From JBDRHL01 sp043816955 (lineage in GTDB: Bacteria > Planctomycetota > Phycisphaerae > Sedimentisphaerales > CAYZTY01): 5,566 bases of DNA. The notes under the pieces are model-generated. The model was not told where the DNA came from. It ran no database searches and saw only the letters and a list, made by a program, of their open reading frames with translations. Made by a program: the position numbers and the translations under genes. Below are positions 1 to 5,513 of this stretch, piece after piece. The stretch spans positions 1 through 5,566 of the forward strand of contig JBDRHL010000223.1 in assembly GCA_043816955.1 (NCBI GenBank). Direction: 5' to 3'. The stretch's first letter is position 1. Every line of letters begins with the position of its first letter.

Positions 1-2
1 AT

Positions 3-83
3 CCGAAAGGTATCATTGATGTCGCAAAACGTATTAGACTAAGGAGAAAAGATAATGTCAGAAATATATATAGTTGCAGCTAA
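3..83 (+). CDS. possible 3' end of an upstream gene (frame uncertain)
   Basis: Two readings of the left edge are possible. Frame 3 is open from the window edge to a TAA at 81-83, begins PKGIIDVAKRIRL, and would overlap the thiolase start by 29 nt. Frame 1 is open only to the TAA at 40-42, just before the thiolase ribosome binding site, which is the more usual operon spacing. The frame-3 peptide looks more protein-like, but 26 residues are too few to name a family. Either way, the strong Shine-Dalgarno with no visible promoter before it suggests the thiolase is co-transcribed with something to the left. This is a weak call. Confidence 0.2.
   Translation, partial: PKGIIDVAKRIRLRRKDNVRNIYSCS
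41..46 (+). promoter_or_regulatory. ribosome binding site of the thiolase gene
   Basis: AAGGAG lies 8 nt before the ATG at 55-57. This near-consensus Shine-Dalgarno fixes the thiolase start. It overlaps the TAA at 40-42, which would be the stop of an upstream gene if frame 1 is used. Confidence 0.8.
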
Positions 84-1206
84 GCGTACCCCCCAGGGCC
101 GATTTATGGGCGCACTGTCAAAGTATTCTGCGGTGGATATGGCGATAATGGCCGGTAAAGCCATTCTTGAAAAGGTACAACCTGAGCAGGTTGACCAGGT
201 AATTGTCGGAAATGTCCTTGCAGCCGGACAGGGGATGAACACAGCTCGCCAAATAGCAGTCAAACTGGGCATTCCTGTTGACAGTACCGCTTTTACTGTA
301 AATATGATGTGCGCTTCAGGCATGCAGGCCGTTATATTAGCGGCCCAAGCTATAAAGTTGGGGCGGGCTAACACTGTTCTTTGCGGCGGGACTGAGTCAA
401 TGTCCAGCGCACCTTATTTGCTTGATCGAGCAAGATTTGGCTACAAACTTGGCGACGGTGTATTAATTGATTCATTGCTGTCTGATGGCTTAGTGGATAG
501 TTTCGATAAAGAGCATATGGGTTTTACCGCCGAGCGAATTGCTCAACAGTATCAAATCAACAGGCGTATGCAGGATGAATTTGCAATCAGAAGCCACCGC
601 AACTATGCCGAGGCTCAGGCAAAGGGTAAATTTAATGACGAACGTATCGTGCTTAAAGAACTCGAACAGGATGAGCACCCTCGTCCAGATACGACCATAG
701 ATAAGCTTGGCTCCTTGAAGCCGACCTTTCGGAATGATGGCACGATTACGGCGGGTAATGCTTCAGGTATTAACGACGGTGCGGCAATGTTAATCGTATG
801 TGACCAAAAAACGGCCAAGAAAAACGGGTGGAAGCCGCTTGCCAAAATTTGTGATTGGGCTGCGATTGGATGCGACCATAGAATGATGGGTCTCGGCCCG
901 GTTTACGCAACACAAAAGATCTGCAGGCAGCAAAACTTAAAAATTGACGATTTTGATACCATAGAAATTAACGAGGCCTTCGCCGCACAGGCAATTGTTT
1001 GTATGCAGCAACTACAGATTGATATTGACCGTCTCAACCTTGAAGGGGGGGCAATCGCATTAGGTCATCCCATTGGTACCAGCGGTGCGCGTCTTTTGGT
1101 ACATCTTTCCCATCGTATTAACCGTGGCGAGAGCAGCAAGGCGTTAGCCACATTATGTGTAGGCGGCGGCATGGGAGTTGCTATGGCCTTGGAAAAAACG
1201 ATTTGA
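55..1206 (+). CDS. acetyl-CoA C-acetyltransferase (thiolase family)
   Basis: A complete thiolase of 383 residues, slightly shorter than the usual 390-395. Family knowledge: such enzymes reversibly condense two acetyl-CoA to acetoacetyl-CoA, or cleave 3-ketoacyl-CoA, in the cytoplasm. Seen in the sequence: nucleophilic Cys86 in NMMCASGMQA; GGTESMS at 111-117; the INEAFA motif with Asn306 and Glu307; His338 in GHPIGTSGAR; and the second catalytic Cys368 in LCVGGGMG near the C-terminus. The N-terminal VAAKRTPQGRF motif is intact, so no truncation is evident. The start is chosen by AAGGAG 8 nt upstream. The motif set fits biosynthetic acetyl-CoA acetyltransferases (AtoB/ThlA/PhaA type) better than long-chain FadA thiolases, but substrate range cannot be read from motifs. 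No acyl-CoA partner gene is visible: to the right lie transposase debris and a convergent signalling operon. A link to butyrate, polyhydroxybutyrate or fatty-acid metabolism would depend on genes left of the window. Confidence 0.95.
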   Translation: MSEIYIVAAKRTPQGRFMGALSKYSAVDMAIMAGKAILEKVQPEQVDQVIVGNVLAAGQGMNTARQIAVKLGIPVDSTAFTVNMMCASGMQAVILAAQAIKLGRANTVLCGGTESMSSAPYLLDRARFGYKLGDGVLIDSLLSDGLVDSFDKEHMGFTAERIAQQYQINRRMQDEFAIRSHRNYAEAQAKGKFNDERIVLKELEQDEHPRPDTTIDKLGSLKPTFRNDGTITAGNASGINDGAAMLIVCDQKTAKKNGWKPLAKICDWAAIGCDHRMMGLGPVYATQKICRQQNLKIDDFDTIEINEAFAAQAIVCMQQLQIDIDRLNLEGGAIALGHPIGTSGARLLVHLSHRINRGESSKALATLCVGGGMGVAMALEKTI

Positions 1207-1210
1207 TTTT

Positions 1211-1343
1211 AACATCAAGTATATATGGTTCGGCTGAACCTCATATTCACTGGCCAGCTCGGCGATGGTTTTATCGCCTTTTGCCGCAGCCAACGCAAGA
1301 GTTGTTTTACAAAGTACGCTGCATCCTTTAACTCATACTGCAT
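1211..1343 (-). pseudogene. IS3-type OrfA transposase remnant, frameshifted and truncated
   Basis: Read on the minus strand, the frame starting at 1308 gives TTLALAAAKGDKTIAELASE and continues YEVQPNHIY to about 1219. This closely matches the helix-turn-helix of IS3-family OrfA proteins (Transposase_8/HTH_Tnp_1, PF01527), whose consensus resembles KVALAALKGDKTIAELASEYEVHPNQI. An ATG at 1341-1343 opens a different frame (MQYELKDAAYFVK) that would supply the N-terminus, so a frameshift near 1308 separates the halves. Homology stops after PNHIY, where OrfA normally continues with a Trp-Lys-rich segment, and no OrfB follows. Beyond the break the frame runs into the antisense of the thiolase C-terminus. 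The element was cut off immediately behind the thiolase gene. It is non-functional. Confidence 0.7.
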
Positions 1344-1356
1344 CTGTTACAGTTCA

Positions 1357-1551
1357 TGTTTTATAAACTTGATACAACGCCTCATAACGTATTTTGTTAT
1401 TTTCATAGCTTTGCTCCATTGGGCTGCCCCACCCGACGCAGCCCAATAGCCTATTTTCGTAATAGTGCACCCATCTTATTGTATTAATCGGCCATGTTAA
1501 GAAGCTCTCAGGATAGGTTTGTTCTATAATTTGGGCAGGAAAAAACTTGTA
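1357..1551 (-). pseudogene. startless protein-like open stretch, possible gene remnant
   Basis: On the minus strand a frame is open for 65 codons between a TAG at 1552-1554 and a TGA at 1354-1356. It has a plausible protein composition, for example FLTWPINTIRWVHYYENRLL followed by GCVGWGSPMEQSYENNKIRY. There is no ATG near its beginning; the only internal Met comes after GWGSP, and a GTG inside would give about 38 residues. The same frame runs on upstream past two stops (TAG at 1552-1554, TAA at 1606-1608) with similar composition, which hints at a gene broken by nonsense mutations. I do not recognise the family with confidence. The GCVGWGS patch faintly recalls the DUF4338 transposase-associated region, but that is only an impression. 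It may also be chance. Confidence 0.25.
1418..1447. terminator. perfect 10-bp inverted repeat, possible terminator or REP-like palindrome
   Basis: The arms ATTGGGCTGC (1418-1427) and GCAGCCCAAT (1438-1447) are perfectly complementary around a 10-nt loop. A GCT/AGC pair extends the stem if CC at 1416-1417 bulges. It sits between the convergent thiolase and response regulator genes, a usual place for a terminator. On the plus strand it is followed by a broken T-rich stretch (CTATTTTCG at 1451-1459), weaker than a classical U-tract; on the minus strand no U-tract follows. It lies 212 nt past the thiolase stop and inside the startless open stretch at 1357-1551. A dispersed REP-type palindrome is an equal alternative. 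Confidence 0.45.
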
Positions 1552-1699
1552 CTATAGGAAATAGCTTGCAAAAGATGAGGCATAAGCTCTGATCAATGAT
1601 GGCTTTTATCGGCAAATTTGTCGCACCTGATATGGCCTAGGAAATAAGCTGGACGGAAAGGGCACTCAAAGTGGCGCTACTATTCTTCAATGCGATTGA

Positions 1700-2353
1700 T
1701 CAGAATTCCACAGAAGTCAGTCCCTCTCGGATAGCATACTTTGTCAGTTGTGCAATGTTGTCAATGCCGAGTTTGTTCATAACATGCCGCCTGCTCGCAT
1801 CAGCAGTCTTAGGACTTATGCTAAGGCGCAATGCAATTTGTTTAGTCGTCAAACCTTCTGCTGCAAACTGAATGATTTTACGTTCACGAGCTGTCAGGTC
1901 GCTGGCAAGTGATTTCTCAGGCAGCGATTGCTCGCTGATATAATCCTCTACAACAACGTCAGTTATCTTCGGACTTAGGTAATAGCCATTATTACGTACC
2001 ACTTCTATTGCCTTAAGGACTTCATCAAAAAGATAGGATTTCAAGACGTAGCCCAAGGCCCCAGCTTTGAGCATCTCAATAACAAATTGTTTCTCTGAAT
2101 GCATAGACAAAGTAATGATTTTGATAGCAGAATTTTCTTTTAAAATAAGGCGAGTAGCCTCAATGCCGTTCATATCAGGCATGGATATATCCATTAATAT
2201 AAGATCCGGTATCAATTCCTTTGCAAGTTCGACTGTTGTCTGACCATCCTCAGCTTCCCCAACTACTTCTATCTCCGGGTCCTCATCAATCAGGCGTCTT
2301 AATCCTTGTCGTACAACTCCATGGTCATCAGCGATTATTATATTCATACTCAT
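1700..2353 (-). CDS. NarL/FixJ-family response regulator
   Basis: A 217-residue two-component regulator. The receiver domain (about 3-120) has the acidic pair Asp9/Asp10, phospho-acceptor Asp55 in LILMDISMPDMNG, Ser83 at the switch position and Lys105. The C-terminal LuxR-type helix-turn-helix (about 150-212) carries LTARERKIIQFAAEGLTTKQ and then IALRLSISPKTA. The segment after SPKT reads ADASRRHVMNKL where many relatives have V-E-x-H. By family knowledge, phosphorylation promotes dimerisation and DNA binding. The gene overlaps the kinase upstream by 4 nt (ATGA), implying translational coupling, and the kinase is its obvious phosphodonor. Start choice: the first ATG (2351-2353) has GGAGG only 2 nt away, whereas the in-frame ATG at 2345-2347 has the same GGAGG (2356-2360) at an ideal 8 nt, so the real protein may begin at MNIIIADDH. 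Its target promoters are not in view unless it acts on its own operon. Confidence 0.95.
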   Translation of the reverse strand: MSMNIIIADDHGVVRQGLRRLIDEDPEIEVVGEAEDGQTTVELAKELIPDLILMDISMPDMNGIEATRLILKENSAIKIITLSMHSEKQFVIEMLKAGALGYVLKSYLFDEVLKAIEVVRNNGYYLSPKITDVVVEDYISEQSLPEKSLASDLTARERKIIQFAAEGLTTKQIALRLSISPKTADASRRHVMNKLGIDNIAQLTKYAIREGLTSVEF

Positions 2354-4875
2354 AGCCTCCCTCTCGCCGGAATTTGTTCTTTCGATTTCAGCGGTGTAGT
2401 GATTGTAAATTTTGTACCTTGGCCGGCCTTGGATTCAATCTGAAGATTTCCCCCTATGTATTCTAATTGCTCTTTGATACTAAAAAGCCCAAATCCTGCG
2501 GTTTTGCTTGGCAGTAATGTAATCTCAGCGGCATCTAATCCCACTCCATCATCCTCAACACAAATGTGTATATTGTCGCCAGATTGATAAATACGAACCT
2601 TTACCTTATGTGCCTGGGCATGCTTGACAACATTTATAAGCAGCTCCCGGATGCTGCGGTACAGGCAAGTACGAACGGCCTCCTCAAGATTACTGACCTT
2701 TACACCGTTTATTTCAACACGAATACCATGTTTTTCCTGAATCTCTTCGGTTAGGTATTTCTCAATAGCGGCTGCCAGACCCAGCTCGTGAAGTACAGGG
2801 TCAGCAAGCTCAAATGTCAGTGAACATATATCTTCGATAATATTGTCGATTTCCTTGCATACGTTGTTCAAAGAGGCGGACATCTCGGTATCGGAAGTTA
2901 ACCTCATTGAAGACTGTAACTCGAACTTAGCTAAAGCCAATTTCTGACTGACATTGTCGTGCAGCCCTGCAGCGATTCTTCGTCTTTCGCGATCCTCGGT
3001 AAACAATAGCTGTGTGGTCAAAGACTTAAGCTGTTTTTGGTAGTGCTGAATCCTTTGTTCTGTCTTCTTGCGATCGGTAATGTCATAGACGATGCCGTCG
3101 ACTCCGGTAAAGCTCCCGTCTTCTTTAAATATCGATACTTTATGGTCGCTGACCCATCGAGTTTTCCCATCTTTGGTGATTATGCGATACTCCTGTACAA
3201 CATCCATGGGCTGCTCCTGCAGCTTGCTGCTTTCCTCCAGGACCCATGACCTATCGTCGGGGTGGATTAAACTCAGCCAGTTAACCTTGTTTTCACCAAA
3301 CTCTTCAGATGAATACCCACAAATCATTTGTGAGTTTAAGATCATCTCAACGGACCAGTTAGTTTTTCTACGGTAAATCATGCCAGGAATGTTTAAAGCC
3401 AAACTATGAAACTTTTCCTCGCTCTCCCACTGTGCTTCTTCAGCCTGTTTGCGCCCGGCTTCTTCGTCAATCGCCCTAAGGCCGATTGCAATAGCATAAG
3501 CAAGTTCTTCAAGCAGCTTTACCTCCTCATCGTCGAAGGCATCTTCCTTGCCTGAATAGACATTGAGAGCTCCGATGACTTTATCTGCTCCGAATATGGG
3601 TATGGCAGCGGACGAACGGTAGCCTCTTTTCAATGCTTTTTCGCACCAGGGTTCATATCTTGGGTCGGTGGCTATAAATCTCATAACATTCGTTTTTTTT
3701 GTTCTTATTGCTGTACCGGTCGGCCCCTTACCGTACTCAGTGTCGTCATAGGTAATCTTTATAGAATCAAGGTATCCTTCTTCAAAACCAGCCTGTGCTG
3801 CAGGTATAACCTGTTTTGTCTTCTCATCACAGAAACCAATCCAGACCAGTTTGTATGCGTATTCCACAATTCTTTCACATGCCTTCTCGAGTAACTCACA
3901 CCTGTCTTTAATTAGAAATATATCCTGGTTTACGCTTGTAATTGTTTTTTGTACCTTGCTGAGTCTTATTAACCTTTCTTCTACTCTTTTACGCTCGGTG
4001 ATGTTTTCAAATACTGCAGCGAAATAACCCTTTTGGGGGCTATACACTGAGATGGACAACCATATTTTGAGAGGTTGAAAAAATATATCGAAGCGAGTCT
4101 CTTGTGCTGTCAAGGCAACCTTACCATAGATATCAAACAGCTCGGGATGTAAATCTTTGATGCCCGGTATTGCTTCAGTAACTTTTTTACCAAGGACATT
4201 TTCCTTCTTCAATCCAGTCAGTTTTTCAAAGGCATTATTTATGTCAAGATAAACAAAATCTATCGGGCGGCCGTTGTCGTCTAACAAGATTTTGCAGTAG
4301 GCAAAACCGTTTAGCATATTCTCAAACAATGACTGGTATTTGAACTTGCTGTCTCGCAGTGCCTGCTCGGCCTCCTTGTGCTCGGTGATGTCAGAGACGA
4401 TATGAACAGCCGCAATGAGTTTCTGGTCGGCATCTAATATCGGATCTACCGTTATTTGGAACCATTTGTCTTCCACCTGCAATTCTTGTGTTTCCCTGCG
4501 ATGTGTTTTCTGTATGCATAACCAGGGACAGCCCTCGAAACGATATGGCTTTTTGTGTATAAATTGGCAGGGGCTGTGTCCTGTTACCTCGGATGCGGAC
4601 TTTGAAGTTAACTTTGACATCGCAGTATTGCACTGCAGGATTTTCCCTTCCGAATTCAGAATACAGATAGCATCATTAATGGCGTCAAACGTGTGCTGCC
4701 AGTATTCGATAGAACGCCGAAGTGCTTCTTTGTCTGTCTTGCGAGCACTGGGATCTCGTCTGACGGGCACTACTTTTGCTTTTTGTGAACGTAGGGATTT
4801 GTTTTCTTCGATGGGAGTTTTTTCAGCTTTTTCTGGCCTACGCATTGTTCTGCTTCCTGTAGATTTATTGACCAT
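2350..4875 (-). CDS. cytoplasmic PAS-PAS-GAF-PAS sensor histidine kinase (HisKA_3 type)
   Basis: An 841-residue kinase with no transmembrane segment or signal peptide, so it should be soluble. A basic, Lys/Arg-rich N-terminus (1-50) leads to PAS1 (about 53-168, ending DITEHKEAE), PAS2 (about 176-298, ending NITERKRVEE), GAF (about 312-470), PAS3 (about 485-605, with LIHPDDR and ending DITDRKKTEQ), and a helical linker. The HisKA_3 box ERRRIAAGLHDNVSQ has phospho-acceptor His639. The HATPase domain (about 735-830) has the N box RELLINVVKHA with Asn748, G1 DDGVGL at 775-780 and G2 GFGL at 794-797, so catalysis looks intact. HisKA_3 kinases pair with NarL-type regulators, as found immediately downstream with a 4-nt overlap. 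PAS1 has an unusual cysteine set (Cys103, Cys116, Cys120, plus Cys71 and Cys82). Start: no clear ribosome site precedes the ATG at 4873-4875, whereas the in-frame ATG at 4843-4845 (Met11) has AGGA 9 nt away (4855-4858), so translation may begin there. The ligand is unknown. Confidence 0.95.
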   Translation of the reverse strand: MVNKSTGSRTMRRPEKAEKTPIEENKSLRSQKAKVVPVRRDPSARKTDKEALRRSIEYWQHTFDAINDAICILNSEGKILQCNTAMSKLTSKSASEVTGHSPCQFIHKKPYRFEGCPWLCIQKTHRRETQELQVEDKWFQITVDPILDADQKLIAAVHIVSDITEHKEAEQALRDSKFKYQSLFENMLNGFAYCKILLDDNGRPIDFVYLDINNAFEKLTGLKKENVLGKKVTEAIPGIKDLHPELFDIYGKVALTAQETRFDIFFQPLKIWLSISVYSPQKGYFAAVFENITERKRVEERLIRLSKVQKTITSVNQDIFLIKDRCELLEKACERIVEYAYKLVWIGFCDEKTKQVIPAAQAGFEEGYLDSIKITYDDTEYGKGPTGTAIRTKKTNVMRFIATDPRYEPWCEKALKRGYRSSAAIPIFGADKVIGALNVYSGKEDAFDDEEVKLLEELAYAIAIGLRAIDEEAGRKQAEEAQWESEEKFHSLALNIPGMIYRRKTNWSVEMILNSQMICGYSSEEFGENKVNWLSLIHPDDRSWVLEESSKLQEQPMDVVQEYRIITKDGKTRWVSDHKVSIFKEDGSFTGVDGIVYDITDRKKTEQRIQHYQKQLKSLTTQLLFTEDRERRRIAAGLHDNVSQKLALAKFELQSSMRLTSDTEMSASLNNVCKEIDNIIEDICSLTFELADPVLHELGLAAAIEKYLTEEIQEKHGIRVEINGVKVSNLEEAVRTCLYRSIRELLINVVKHAQAHKVKVRIYQSGDNIHICVEDDGVGLDAAEITLLPSKTAGFGLFSIKEQLEYIGGNLQIESKAGQGTKFTITTPLKSKEQIPARGRL

Positions 4876-4955
4876 TTACACTTTACTTTCAGATACGAAA
4901 GCCAATACCTATGGTCTATGCAGCTTTTCCTCGCCTACATTGGTCTTATATCTAA

Positions 4956-4984
4956 CTTTTATGGGGTTTACATGAACATGTCAA
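4956..4984 (-). promoter_or_regulatory. probable sigma70 promoter of the kinase-regulator operon
   Basis: On the minus strand a perfect -35 TTGACA (4979-4984) is separated by exactly 17 nt from TAAAAG (4956-4961), which matches the -10 consensus at four of six positions. Transcription would begin near 4949, leaving a leader of about 75 nt before the ATG at 4875 and about 105 nt before the alternative ATG at 4845. No other promoter on this strand looks better. The 12-bp inverted repeat at 4970-4981 overlaps the -35 element. Confidence 0.5.
4970..4981. promoter_or_regulatory. inverted repeat overlapping the operon -35, possible operator
   Basis: ACATG-AA-CATGT gives two perfect 5-nt arms around 2 nt and overlaps the first bases of the -35 hexamer of the kinase promoter. 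A dimeric regulator bound here could compete with RNA polymerase. Autoregulation by the operon's own LuxR-type regulator is an inference only. A match this short could be chance. Confidence 0.3.
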
Positions 4985-4990
4985 GCTTTT

Positions 4991-5014
4991 TTGCTACTTT
5001 TCTTGCTACTTTTC
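4991..5014. repeat. perfect tandem duplication of a 12-nt unit
   Basis: TTGCTACTTTTC occurs twice head to tail (4991-5002 and 5003-5014) with no mismatch. It lies just upstream of the -35 of the kinase operon, between the two divergent transcription units. It may be slippage-derived or a pair of protein-binding sites. Function is unknown. Confidence 0.8.
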
Positions 5015-5120
5015 CAGTTGCAAGAGGTTATATAAAATGTCGACCAATTTTTTGTTTTTAGTAAACCACTGATACCAATTGTGCTTGGCAACTGACAATA
5101 TCACATCTATTTTTTATGAT

Positions 5121-5129
5121 TGGTATAAT
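5121..5129 (+). promoter_or_regulatory. extended -10 promoter for the short transposase ORF
   Basis: TGGTATAAT combines a perfect -10 hexamer (5124-5129) with the TGn extension. No good -35 lies 17 nt upstream (TCACAT at 5101-5106), as is common for extended -10 promoters. Transcription would begin near 5136, about 24 nt before the ATG at 5160. ATTGGTAT (5119-5126), which overlaps the -10, is the exact inverse of ATACCAAT at 5072-5079. That could be an operator pair or part of an IS end, but is unproven. Confidence 0.45.
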
Positions 5130-5159
5130 TGGGCATCTTAGCCCGGAAAGGAGCCGAAA

Positions 5160-5333
5160 ATGGCAAAGTCAAAAGACGTAATAAAGCAAATCAGAAAAGC
5201 AACTCGCAGAAAATTCTCAGCAGACGAGAAAATCCGCATAGTTCTGGAAGGTTTCAGGGTTGAAGGTTTAGTCAAAACTCTTTCTGAACAGTTGTTCTCG
5301 AGACTCCTCACGGAGAGCAGTAAACCGCATTAG
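5160..5333 (+). CDS. truncated IS3-type OrfA transposase (N-terminal half)
   Basis: A 57-codon ORF starts MAKSKDVIKQIRKATRRKFS and continues ADEKIRIVLEGFRVEG. This closely resembles the N-terminus of the IS3-family OrfA helix-turn-helix proteins whose core reads RRKFSAEEKIRIVLEGLRGE (PF01527 type). Full-length relatives are about 90-110 residues and continue with a LCRREGI-type helix and a Trp-containing segment. Here similarity fades after VKTLSEQ, about residue 44, and the tail SRLLTESSKPH looks like read-through into unrelated sequence. A good AAAGGAG at 5147-5153 lies 6 nt before the ATG, and an extended -10 lies upstream, so the peptide may still be made. No OrfB (DDE integrase) follows. 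It belongs to a different OrfA subgroup from the remnant at 1211-1343. Transposition activity is not expected. Confidence 0.7.
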   Translation: MAKSKDVIKQIRKATRRKFSADEKIRIVLEGFRVEGLVKTLSEQLFSRLLTESSKPH

Positions 5334-5355
5334 AGAGAACTCTTTTCCGAGATTT

Positions 5356-5384
5356 ACCTGATTGTCAGGTTCCGGCGCTAGCCG
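5356..5384. repeat. two adjacent small hairpins
   Basis: ACCTGA-TTG-TCAGGT (5356-5370) is a perfect 6-bp stem with a 3-nt loop. It is followed after 2 nt by CGGC-GCTA-GCCG (5373-5384), a 4-bp GC stem. The second is trailed on the plus strand by TCGTTTTCT, a poor U-tract, so it could weakly terminate transcripts from the transposase fragment. On the opposite strand both lie in the 3' trailer of the tRNA transcript and might serve in processing or termination. Confidence 0.35.
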
Positions 5385-5423
5385 TCGTTTTCTACTCTCT
5401 ACTATCAACTCTCTACCGCTCTA

Positions 5424-5438
5424 TTCACCTAAGGTGAA
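5424..5438. repeat. perfect 15-nt palindrome abutting the tRNA 3' end
   Basis: TTCACCTAAGGTGAA is fully self-complementary apart from its central base. It begins at the base immediately after the discriminator base of tRNA-Pro on the minus strand. It would form a hairpin in the precursor trailer, where it could mark the 3' end for nuclease processing. No U-tract follows, so it is not a standard terminator. Confidence 0.55.
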
Positions 5439-5513
5439 TCGGGGTGACTGGACTTGAACCAGCGGCCTCCTGCTCCCAAAGCAGGCGCTCTAGCCAAACT
5501 GAGCTACACCCCG
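5439..5513 (-). tRNA. tRNA-Pro (anticodon TGG)
   Basis: The 75-nt minus-strand transcript folds into a full cloverleaf. The acceptor stem CGGGGTG pairs with CACCCCG, with discriminator A at 5439. The D arm is GCTC/GAGC with a 10-nt loop. The anticodon stem CCTGC/GCAGG encloses TTTGGGA, placing TGG at 34-36 (plus-strand 5476-5478). A 5-nt variable loop is followed by the T arm GCTGG-TTCAAGT-CCAGT. The C1-G72 pair with A73 is the bacterial proline identity signature. TGG reads CCA and, with wobble or U34 modification, other proline codons. CCA is not encoded: the next bases are TTC, so it must be added post-transcriptionally. A possible -10 (TATAAC, plus-strand 5538-5543) lies 24 nt upstream of the mature 5' end; its -35 would be at or beyond the window edge. 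Confidence 0.97.

Noticed and set aside
615..845. Minus-strand ORF inside the thiolase
   Set aside because: It is a shadow of a conserved enzyme gene and has no start signals.
1203..1218. TTGAT/ATCAA hairpin at the thiolase stop as a terminator
   Set aside because: The stem is only 5 AT-rich pairs with no U-tract after it.
1225..1449. Plus-strand 74-codon ORF after the thiolase
   Set aside because: It is antisense to the OrfA remnant and the startless stretch, has no ribosome binding site and shows no family resemblance.
1525..1530. TATAAT on the plus strand as a promoter
   Set aside because: No -35 at proper spacing, no TG extension, and no plus-strand gene follows.
1589..1703. 9-bp inverted repeat CTGATCAAT/ATTGATCAG around the regulator stop
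   Set aside because: The arms are nearly 100 nt apart with no T-run; a match this short is likely chance and cannot act as a terminator.
3092..3376. Plus-strand ORFs opposite PAS3 of the kinase
   Set aside because: They lie wholly within a well-supported conserved domain on the other strand.
4415..4975. Plus-strand 186-codon ORF
   Set aside because: It is antisense to the kinase PAS1 coding region and its upstream promoter. Composition is Cys/Ser-rich and shadow-like, and no ribosome site is seen.
5439..5460. tRNA 3' end as an integration attachment site
   Set aside because: No second copy of the tRNA 3' segment and no integrase gene occur in the window.
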